DNA of 64,000 bases from Streptomyces sp. NBC_01481. GTDB taxonomy: Bacteria > Actinomycetota > Actinomycetes > Streptomycetales > Streptomycetaceae. The stretch's first letter is position 1. The number at the start of each line of letters is the position of its first letter. The stretch spans positions 62,001-126,000 of the forward strand of contig NZ_JAPEPT010000006.1 in the NCBI RefSeq assembly GCF_026339995.1, read 5' to 3'. Shown one piece after another: positions 18,117 to 24,560 of the stretch. A model generated the notes under the pieces. The model was not told the DNA's origin. It ran no database searches and saw only the letters and a program-made list of their open reading frames with translations. Made by a program: the position numbers and the translations under genes.

Positions 18117-18366
18117 CTAGGTCCTGTCCGGTCGATCAGGCCGGATCAGTGAGCGGCCCGCCGCGGAGCGGCTGATGTCACTGTGGTGCGTGCGATCGCA
18201 GGCCGGAGGATGGGGGTCCCCCCGCCGAAGGCAGGGTGGAGAGCCGACGCGGAGCGTCGGCGACTGACGACAACGCAGCGTGGGGGCACCTCCCGTGCCC
18301 GAAGGGCTACGGGGGAGTGCGTGCCAGGGCACGCGAACCCGGCAAGATCGGCCGGACAGGACCTAG
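18117..18366 (+). mobile_element. MITE-like element, copy 2 (250 bp)
   Basis: This element has the same orientation as the copy at 9553. The terminal repeats read AGGTCCTGTCCGGTCGATC on the left and its near-complement on the right, again bounded by CTAG. The interior matches the other two copies almost throughout (GATCAGTGAGCGG, GCCGACGCGGAGCGTCGGC, CCAGGGCACGCGAACCCGG), but the outer repeat differs at several bases in a way that keeps both ends complementary. No coding capacity is seen. Its right CTAG abuts the CTAG that contains the stop codon of the gene at 18367. Confidence 0.75.
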
Positions 18367-19302
18367 CTAGTTGCCGCCTCCTTGAGCCGAAGGCTCCACG
18401 CCGTCGTCGAAGGAGGCGAGATAGGTGGCGGCCATGTCCCGCTCGCCCAGGCCGCGCCGCTCCAGCCGCTCGAAGCGCGCCACTCCCGCCCTCGCGAGAT
18501 CGAGCCGTACGCCCGCGCGCTCCCCCGCCTCGACGATCAGCCGGGAGTCCTTGAGCGCGTTGTTGACCGCAAAGCTTGGCGTGTAGTCACCGCCGAGGAT
18601 GGCCTCGGCCTTGGCGCGCAGGTATCCGCTGTCGAGCGGGCCGCCGGACACACTGTCAAGGAAGGCCTGCGGATCGACACCGAGCACTCTCGCCAGCGTG
18701 AGCGCCTCGCCGGTCGCATGGGTCAGCGCGGCGACCCAGCTGTTCAGTACGAGTTTGAGCCTGCTGGCGGCCGCGCGGGAGCCGTCGTCGTCGACCCATG
18801 TGGTGCGCCGGCCCACGGCATCGAAGACGGGCGCGAGTACGGCTCGCGCGCTGTCCGGCCCCGCCGCAAGGACCAGCAACTCCCCCGCCTCGGCGGGCTG
18901 GCGCGTGCCGAGCACGGGGGCGTCGACGAAGACCAGGGAGTTCCGCCGGGCGAAGTCGGCGAGTTCGGCCGTCGCGGCTTCCCCGACGGTGGCCGACTGG
19001 GCCCACACCGTTCCGGGGGCCAGGCCCGCGCTCGCCGCCTGCATGGCGGCGAGCACCCGCGGCCCGTCGTTGAGCATGGTCAGCACCACGTCCGCGCCCG
19101 CGACGGCGTCCTGCGGGGACTCGGCGCAGTACGCTCCGTCGGCCACGAGGGCTTCGGCCTTCTCCCGCGTACGGTTCCACGCCCGGACGGACAGACCGGA
19201 GCGGAGCAGACTGCGGGCCATCGCGGCACCCATGATGCCGGTGCCGAGCACCGCCACCACGGGAGGATTCTTCTCGCTGCTGTCTGCCGGCGATGTGGTC
19301 AT
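18367..19302 (-). CDS. NAD(P)-dependent beta-hydroxyacid dehydrogenase-like oxidoreductase
   Basis: The 311-residue protein has the N-terminal Rossmann motif VAVLGTGIMGAAMARSLLRSG (about 17-37), VLTMLNDGP, the substrate-loop VFVDAPVLGTRQPAEAGEL and the catalytic helix segment SRLKLVLNSW, in which the family Lys is retained (KLVLN). This places it among 3-hydroxyisobutyrate dehydrogenase-like or imine-reductase-like enzymes. The substrate is unknown. The ATG at 19302 follows GAGAGGCGG; a longer frame to 19377 would add 25 residues without a site. The stop codon TAG lies in a CTAG tetramer touching the inverted-repeat element. Confidence 0.88.
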   Translation of the reverse strand: MTTSPADSSEKNPPVVAVLGTGIMGAAMARSLLRSGLSVRAWNRTREKAEALVADGAYCAESPQDAVAGADVVLTMLNDGPRVLAAMQAASAGLAPGTVWAQSATVGEAATAELADFARRNSLVFVDAPVLGTRQPAEAGELLVLAAGPDSARAVLAPVFDAVGRRTTWVDDDGSRAAASRLKLVLNSWVAALTHATGEALTLARVLGVDPQAFLDSVSGGPLDSGYLRAKAEAILGGDYTPSFAVNNALKDSRLIVEAGERAGVRLDLARAGVARFERLERRGLGERDMAATYLASFDDGVEPSAQGGGN

Positions 19303-19474
19303 GGGTGCCGCCTCTCCATGCTGGGCTGCTGACACCTCGTAGCCAACCAGCCGATCGCACCCCTCGCAGCCGGTCACCGCAGCCGCGGCGTCATCAGGGC
19401 ATCGTGCGATACGGCCCGCGGGTGAGTGAGGCCGTTCGGCCGTGTCCGCCCGTCATGTCAGCCGTTGCCAGGGC

Positions 19475-19762
19475 ATGAACAACACACGACGCGTTCTCGC
19501 CGCCGTAGCCCTTGCCACCGGCGCCACTGCGCTGGCCGCGCCCGCAGCGAGCGCCGATGTCGCCACCGACCACAAGATCCCCGTCATGAGCCAGGTCGAT
19601 TCTCTCGCCGAGAGCAGCATCCCTTCGGAGCACCGGGCCGAACTGCCGTCGGTGTCCGGTCAGTTCCGGGGAGCGGACAAGGGGCTCGCCGAGTTGAACC
19701 AGCTGCACCAGCTCACCGACCTGGTCGCGCCCGTCACAGGGCTGCTTCCCTCCGTTCAGTAG
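19475..19762 (+). CDS. Small secreted protein of unknown function
   Basis: The 95-residue product starts with a typical Sec signal peptide: NNTRR, then a hydrophobic Ala/Val/Leu core, then AAPAASA with cleavage expected after residue 28. The mature part of about 67 residues is polar, lacks Cys, and has a Leu-rich amphipathic C-terminal segment (LAELNQLHQLTDLVAPVTGLLP). It is too divergent from chaplins and rodlins for me to place it there. The ATG at 19475 was chosen because the signal peptide begins there; the ribosome site is weak (CAGGG). A strong hairpin lies about 55 bases downstream. Confidence 0.7.
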   Translation: MNNTRRVLAAVALATGATALAAPAASADVATDHKIPVMSQVDSLAESSIPSEHRAELPSVSGQFRGADKGLAELNQLHQLTDLVAPVTGLLPSVQ

Positions 19763-19818
19763 CAGGTCGGGATCTCCGGCTGGAACACTCCGACGACGAC
19801 GGTGGACGCACGCTGATC

Positions 19819-19854
19819 CGAGAAGGGGCAGCCGCCGGCGGCTGCCCGTTCTCG
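19819..19854 (+). terminator. Long hairpin terminator
   Basis: A 36-base inverted repeat with a single internal mismatch follows the small secreted protein gene. The inner arms are GGGCAGCCGCC and its complement with no loop bases; the outer arms CGAGAA/TTCTCG extend the stem. Confidence 0.8.
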
Positions 19855-19924
19855 TTCTCGACCCCTTGCGACCACGGTGAGTGAGCTATGTTGAGCGGAA
19901 GTGGGACGAGAAGGAGTGACACCG

Positions 19925-20848
19925 GTGCCATCAGATCAGCAGGCACGCGCACAGGCGTCTGCGATCACGCCGGGAGGGCAGTCTCCCGAGACGGAAGCCG
20001 CCCCCACGGACAGGGTTCTGGCCCTGTTCGGCGGCCACCGGCTGTCGCCCGCGCAGCGGCGCATCGCCCAGTACCTGGTGGACCACCTCACCGAGGCCGC
20101 ATTCCTTTCGATCACCGAGCTCGCGGAACGCGTGGGGGTGAGCCAGCCGTCGGTCACCCGCTTCGCGGCCTCGCTGGGTTTCAGCGGATACCCCGCGCTG
20201 CGGGAGGCACTTCAGCCCATCGCCCTCAGCGCGGTCGCCGGTTCGCCGGACACCCGGGAGGAAATCCGCCGCAACGAACTGCAGGCCGCGGTCGACGCCG
20301 AGATTGAGAACCTGGAGAGCCTGCGCCGCCTGCTCGCGGACACCAATCAGGTCCTGGACGTCGGCCGGGAACTGGCGCGGTCCGTTCCGCTGACGATTCT
20401 GGGCCTGCGGATCTCGGTGTCCCTCGCGGAGTACTTCGCGTACGCGGCGAGACGGATCCATCCCGATGTGCGCACGGTGACCCGCGGCGGCAGCGTCGCC
20501 TATGACGCGCTGTTGCAGTCGCACGAGGCGGGCGGGACCTGGGTGCTGGCCTTCGCCATGCCGCGGCACGCCAACGAGACGCTGGCGACAATGCGTACCG
20601 CCCGCCGCATCGGACTGCGCGTCGCGCTGATCACCGACCTCGCCTTCGGGCCTCTGGTGGACGAGGCCGATGTGGCGCTGATCGCCGGCACCGGCTCACG
20701 TCTCGTCTTCGACTCGTACGCGGCACCGGGCGTTCTGTCCGCGGCCCTCCTCCAGGCCATGGCGGATGCCGACCCCCAGCGCACGCAGGTCCGGCTCGAG
20801 GGCTACGAGCAGGTCGCCGATCAGCACAACTTCTTCCTCGAGGACTGA
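19925..20848 (+). CDS. MurR/RpiR-family transcriptional regulator
   Basis: The 307-residue protein has an N-terminal RpiR helix-turn-helix (about 28-105; LSPAQRRIAQYLVDH, SITELAERVGVSQPSVTRFAASLGF) and a C-terminal SIS sugar-phosphate-binding domain (about 130-270). GTG 19925 is selected because AAGGAG lies eight bases upstream. Family members sense phosphosugars or cell-wall amino sugars, but this SIS domain has some non-canonical stretches, so the ligand is uncertain. A hairpin follows the stop. AT-rich palindromes containing TGAA/TTCA half sites lie about 130 bases downstream, before the next gene. Confidence 0.9.
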   Translation: MPSDQQARAQASAITPGGQSPETEAAPTDRVLALFGGHRLSPAQRRIAQYLVDHLTEAAFLSITELAERVGVSQPSVTRFAASLGFSGYPALREALQPIALSAVAGSPDTREEIRRNELQAAVDAEIENLESLRRLLADTNQVLDVGRELARSVPLTILGLRISVSLAEYFAYAARRIHPDVRTVTRGGSVAYDALLQSHEAGGTWVLAFAMPRHANETLATMRTARRIGLRVALITDLAFGPLVDEADVALIAGTGSRLVFDSYAAPGVLSAALLQAMADADPQRTQVRLEGYEQVADQHNFFLED

Positions 20849-20850
20849 AT

Positions 20851-20868
20851 CCCGGGGCTGGCCCCGGG
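20851..20868 (+). terminator. Short hairpin immediately after RpiR gene
   Basis: The 8-base arms CCCGGGGC and GCCCCGGG are separated by TG, starting two bases after the stop codon. It is GC-rich with no T-run. Confidence 0.6.
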
Positions 20869-20969
20869 GACTGGACCAGGCACTGGTCCGGTGCTTCGCC
20901 CGCCGTCCGTGCCGCGTCGCGCCCGGCGTCTGCGCCGCCGTCGAGGAATGCCGCAGACCAGGCGTTTTC

Positions 20970-21030
20970 ACCTTTATTCATGCATGAAATTTTTCATACC
21001 CTTGCTTACTCGACGGTATATATATTTACT
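20970..21030 (+). promoter_or_regulatory. AT-rich promoter/operator candidate
   Basis: TTCATGCATGAA (20977-20988) is a perfect palindrome. It overlaps ATGAAATTTTTCAT (20984-20997), which has arms ATGAA/TTCAT. Downstream is TATATATATTT (about 21017-21027), a possible -10 region, although I cannot assign a well-spaced -35. The half-site TGAA-n-TTCA resembles operators reported for some RpiR-type regulators, and an RpiR gene lies just upstream. The regulator-site link is inference. Confidence 0.5.
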
Positions 21031-21275
21031 GCTCCGGTGGCCCCGGGTTTCCCGGAGCCGCACGCCGGAACCACGGCCCTCACGGGCCACAGAACCGGAC
21101 ACCATGGGACGACGCCTCCTCTCGTCGGCCCGGGGTGATCCAACAGGGCGCTCCGTTTCCCCTCGGACGCCCGTCCATCGGCGGCCCCGGTCAACCCCTG
21201 GGCCGGGGCCGCCGGAAATCCCCTCGACCAGAGCCCATGCGTACGACATCCGCACGACATCCCAAAAGGACGACG

Positions 21276-21671
21276 ATGTCCCAGACGACCTACTCGCCGA
21301 TCAACGCGGACTGGCCGTGCCAGGTCAAGGCTCCCGGCAGCGCTGACTGGGAACGAACGGCCGCCCGCTGGCTGCGAGACCTCCTGCCGGCCCGCTACGC
21401 CGGCTACTCGCCGCTCACCCGCAACCCGATCCTGCTCGCGCGCCACGCACACTTCCAGGTGCAGCACGAGATGCGGGCAGTGCGGACCGCGTTGCAGACC
21501 TGCAGGGCCGAGCTGCCGACGCTCGGAGTGGCCGAGACGATCATCGAGAGCACGATCAGGATGTACGCGATCGAGCTGGAGCAGCTGAACCGCCTGGCCC
21601 GCGGCGTCCGGCTGATCAGCGAAGCCCTTCAGGCAGCCGGCGCGGTACCGCGCAGACGGTCGCACGTGTAG
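21276..21671 (+). CDS. Conserved-looking hypothetical helical protein
   Basis: The 131-residue product is not recognised. It is mostly alpha-helical by eye, with a long amphipathic segment at about 60-125 (HEMRAVRTALQTCRAELP, IIESTIRMYAIELEQLNRLARG), and no signal peptide or membrane segment. It has two or three Cys residues, including one in a WPCQVK segment near the N-terminus. AAAGGA lies about five bases before ATG 21276, so earlier in-frame starts are unlikely. It is preceded by the unusual AT-rich region and may be regulated from it. Confidence 0.7.
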   Translation: MSQTTYSPINADWPCQVKAPGSADWERTAARWLRDLLPARYAGYSPLTRNPILLARHAHFQVQHEMRAVRTALQTCRAELPTLGVAETIIESTIRMYAIELEQLNRLARGVRLISEALQAAGAVPRRRSHV

Positions 21672-21763
21672 GTGCACGTCCAGTTGTACGTCTCGAGGCG
21701 CCCTGGTCGCTCCGGCCGGGTTCGGCCCACGGTTGGCCCAATGGTGCGGTCGGTGGCACGCGG

Positions 21764-22525
21764 ATGCGGACACTGGCCCGACACCCCAGCCGCGGCCGCA
21801 GCCGAGGAGCGCGCTTGCAGACGAAGCCCGGGCACGAGCTGACGTCCCTGATGGCGGCGCTGACGCTGACCACGGGCATGGTCGAAGCCGTCAGCCTTCT
21901 CGCTCTCGGTCCCGTCTTCACCGCGGTGCAGACGGGCAACACGCTCTTCCTCGGTTTCGCGCTCGTGGGCGAGGGCCCGGTGTCCGCCGTGGCAACGTCC
22001 GTGTCGCTCGGCTCGTTCGCCGTCGGAGCGCTCATCGGCTCACGGATGGAGTCCATGGCCGAGGCTCGCGGCTACCGCTGGTTCGTCCTCGCACTCTTCG
22101 TGGAATCGGCGCTCGTCGCGGGCGCCGCCTTCATCGCCTGGGGTCTTGAGCGGGCGGCCGGTTCACCGTCCGCCCGTCATATCGCGACGGCGTCCGTGGT
22201 GGCGATCGCGATGGGCATGCGCAATGTGACAGCGATGCGTGCGCGCGTACCGGACCTGCCCACCACGCTGGTGACCCGGACGATCACCGCGCTGATCAGC
22301 GGGTCGCCCCTCGGTCACGACGCGTCCCTGGGCTACGGCAGCCGTGCCTCCGTCCGCAGGAGCGTCGGCGTGCTGGCGCTGTTCGCGGGCGGCGTTCTGG
22401 GTGCGTGGCTCATCCGGCTGGAGTGGCCGCCGACGGGGGTACTGCTTCTGGTGGCCGCCCTCATCCTCGCCATCGCGACCGCGACGACAGCCGCACCCCG
22501 GCACGCCCAGCCGGTCGGGACTTAG
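21764..22525 (+). CDS. YoaK-family (DUF1275) membrane protein
   Basis: The 253-residue protein has six or seven membrane segments and the DUF1275 signatures VEAVSLLALGPVFTAVQTGN and AIAMGMRNVTAMRARVPDLPTT. The family is widespread and its function is unknown. An N-terminal basic stretch of about 20 residues precedes the first membrane helix; the exact start is uncertain because no strong ribosome site is visible, and a downstream TTG or GTG is possible. The stop codon TAG lies within the TTAG tetramer that forms the left edge of the third inverted-repeat element, so the element was inserted exactly at the end of the gene. Confidence 0.83.
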   Translation: MRTLARHPSRGRSRGARLQTKPGHELTSLMAALTLTTGMVEAVSLLALGPVFTAVQTGNTLFLGFALVGEGPVSAVATSVSLGSFAVGALIGSRMESMAEARGYRWFVLALFVESALVAGAAFIAWGLERAAGSPSARHIATASVVAIAMGMRNVTAMRARVPDLPTTLVTRTITALISGSPLGHDASLGYGSRASVRRSVGVLALFAGGVLGAWLIRLEWPPTGVLLLVAALILAIATATTAAPRHAQPVGT

Positions 22526-22770
22526 GGCCTGTCGTTCGGATCTTGCCGGGTTCGCGTGCCCTGGCACGCACTCCCCCGTAGCCCTTCGGGCACGGGAGGT
22601 GCCCCCACGCTGCGTTGTCGTCAGTCGCCGACGCTCCGCGTCGGCTCTCCCCCTGCCTTCGGCGGGGGGACCCCCATCCTCCGGCCTGCGATCGCACGCA
22701 CCACAGTGACATCAGCCGCTCCGCGGCGGGCCGCTCACTGATCCGGCCTGATCCAAAAGACAGGCCCTAG
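22522..22770 (-). mobile_element. MITE-like element, copy 3 (249 bp, inverted)
   Basis: This element is in the opposite orientation to the copies at 9553 and 18117. The left end is AGGGCCTGTCGTTCGGATC; the right end is GATCCAAAAGACAGGCCCT followed by AG, with two mismatches between ends. The flanking tetramers are TTAG and CTAG. The interior is nearly identical to the 18117 element when reversed, including the GCCGACGC hairpin. It lies between the YoaK and FAD-oxidase genes, which converge on it. Confidence 0.75.
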
Positions 22771-22776
22771 CCTGCC

Positions 22777-24159
22777 TCAGCCCTTGGCCGGCTCGATGTT
22801 CTGGTTCGCGCGGAAGAGGTTGTGCGGGTCGTAGGTCCGCTTGATCTCCGCGAGCCTGTCGTAGTGGTCGCGGTAGGTGGCCCTGACCCGCTCCTGGCCC
22901 TCGCCCGCGCCGATGAAGTTCACGTACGAGCCGCCCATGGAGTAGGGGTGCAGCTCTTCCCAGTAGTCCACGGCCCACTGCCTGATCGCCTCCGCGTTGT
23001 CCGGCTCGGGGTCGATGCCGCCGATCACGCCGGACCAGACGGCGTCCCGGTACGCCCACGCGGTGTCGCCGTCGGCGACCCGGCCCGCGGCGCCGTCGAC
23101 CGGGTAGAGGTGCATGGTCGACAGGCCGGTGGGGAGGTTCTCGCCGTACTTGAGGTGGACGTCCATGGATTCGTCCGTGATCCGGTCGAAGAAGTCTCCG
23201 CGCCAGTACCACTGCAGTCCGGTGGGAATCAGTTCGTCGAACATGCTCTGGAGCGCGGGGTAGGGCATCGGCGTCGTGAAGTGGAAGGTGGGCCTGCCGG
23301 GCTCGTTGACTGCGGTGAGGGCCTCGTCCAGCTGGGCCAGGTCCCCTGTCCAGCACCACACCACGCCGCACATCTTGTGTCCGTGGATCTCTTCCGGGAA
23401 CGGCGGGCCGGGAGGCACAGCCAGCAGTGCGAAGAAGCCATTGAGGTCATCGGGTGCCTGTGGCTGGAACTCGCGGTACCAGCGCAGGACTTCGCGTGTC
23501 TGGTCGACCGGCCAGACGGTGATCCCCACACCCACGGTGTGCACTGGGTGCAGCCCGAAGGTGAAGGAGGTGACAATGCCGAAGTTCCCGCCACCGCCGC
23601 GCAGCGCCCAGAAGAGGTCCGGGTGCTCGGTCTTGTTCGCGGTGACGAAGCTGCCGTCCGCGAGCACGACGTCGGCGGAGAGCAGATTGTCCACCGTCAA
23701 GCCGTACTTGCGGGTGAGGTAGCCCATACCGCCGCCGAGTGTGAGGCCGCCGACGCCCGTCGTCGACATGATGCCGGCGGGGGTGGCGAGACCGAAGCCG
23801 TGAGCGGCGTGGTCGAGGTCGCCGAGCTGTGAACCACCGCCGACCGTGGCGGTCCTGGTGGCGGGATCGACGCGCACCCAGCGCATGGGCGACAGGTCGA
23901 TCGTGACGGCGTCGTCCACGAGACTGAGACCAGGTCCGCTGTGTCCGCCGCCCCTGACGGCGAGTTCGACACCGTGGTCGCGGACGAAGTCGACCGCGTT
24001 CATGACGTCTGCCGCGTCCGAGCAGCGCACAAAGGCCGCCGGGCGCCGATCGATCATCGCGTTGTAGATCTTGCGGGCCTCGTTGTACTCCGGGTCCGTC
24101 GAGCCGATCACCGGACCGCGCAGGGCGGACCGCATCGCTTCCAAGGTTGTGCCGTCCAT
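22777..24159 (-). CDS. FAD-binding oxidoreductase, berberine-bridge-enzyme type
   Basis: The 460-residue protein has a PCMH-type FAD domain (about 30-210) and a C-terminal BBE motif (YDPHNLFRANQNIEP). RGGGHSGPG near residue 79 carries the His that normally binds FAD covalently. The position of the second, Cys-type link in bicovalent members (around AGIMSTTGVGG) holds no Cys, so a single covalent bond is predicted. Such enzymes oxidise sugars, alcohols or secondary-metabolite intermediates. GGGAG lies six bases before ATG 24159. The gene is divergent from the otrA-like gene, sharing about 290 bases of upstream DNA, and is paralogous to the gene at 35665. Confidence 0.9.
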   Translation of the reverse strand: MDGTTLEAMRSALRGPVIGSTDPEYNEARKIYNAMIDRRPAAFVRCSDAADVMNAVDFVRDHGVELAVRGGGHSGPGLSLVDDAVTIDLSPMRWVRVDPATRTATVGGGSQLGDLDHAAHGFGLATPAGIMSTTGVGGLTLGGGMGYLTRKYGLTVDNLLSADVVLADGSFVTANKTEHPDLFWALRGGGGNFGIVTSFTFGLHPVHTVGVGITVWPVDQTREVLRWYREFQPQAPDDLNGFFALLAVPPGPPFPEEIHGHKMCGVVWCWTGDLAQLDEALTAVNEPGRPTFHFTTPMPYPALQSMFDELIPTGLQWYWRGDFFDRITDESMDVHLKYGENLPTGLSTMHLYPVDGAAGRVADGDTAWAYRDAVWSGVIGGIDPEPDNAEAIRQWAVDYWEELHPYSMGGSYVNFIGAGEGQERVRATYRDHYDRLAEIKRTYDPHNLFRANQNIEPAKG

Positions 24160-24449
24160 CGCCGTCTCCCACGCGGGGTGCGGACCGCGGCCCACCCGGC
24201 CTCCCGGCCGTGCCGACCGCGGCATCCAACGCCTCGCCGCCGCGGTGTCCCCCGTCGGCGGAGTCTTGGCGCCCGGGCACTTCACGGGCCGCAGGCACAA
24301 TCGGGCGCCGCGGGGCTGATACATCAAGCCTCACGCCGGGCCGGGGACTGCGCAAACGCGGGGCGCACCGGAGCCCGGCAAATCGGTTGCCCCTCGGTGC
24401 AGTCGTCTGCTGGACTCGCGATGACAGCTGATCGACCAAGGAGATGATT

Positions 24450-24560
24450 ATGCGCGGAGCGTTCACGTCCATCCAGAAGGCAATTGACACCTATCTTGAG
24501 GACCTGACGCTCAGTGCGAACGTTGAACTTGGGAATTCTGGCGCATGTCGACGCCGGTAA
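24450..24560 (+). CDS. Small upstream ORF overlapping otrA start, possible leader peptide
   Basis: A 36-codon frame begins at ATG 24450 with an excellent ribosome site (AAGGAG six bases upstream) and ends with TAA at 24560, 46 bases inside the otrA-like gene in another frame. The peptide starts MRGAFTSIQKAIDTYLEDL and ends CRRR. By contrast the otrA GTG at 24514 has only a weak site. The arrangement would let translation of the leader influence initiation of the resistance gene. Whether it is translated is inference. Confidence 0.45.
   Translation: MRGAFTSIQKAIDTYLEDLTLSANVELGNSGACRRR

Larger units (their letters stand above)
20849..21275. other. 427-base intergenic region with AT-rich core
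   Basis: This region separates the RpiR gene from the 131-residue protein gene. It begins with a terminator-like hairpin. The segment from about 20966 to 21032 is strikingly AT-rich for this genome and holds two overlapping palindromes and a TATATATATTT run. From 21033 to 21275 the DNA returns to high GC and would form a long 5' leader if transcription starts in the AT-rich core. I see no convincing gene here. Confidence 0.6.

Noticed and set aside
22461..22741. Short frames within the 22522 inverted-repeat element
   Set aside because: They are fragments of the repeat that recur in the other copies and have no ribosome site.
24484..24512. TTGACA-type promoter inside the small ORF upstream of otrA
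   Set aside because: A -35-like TTGACA is present but no acceptable -10 hexamer follows at 16-19 bases.
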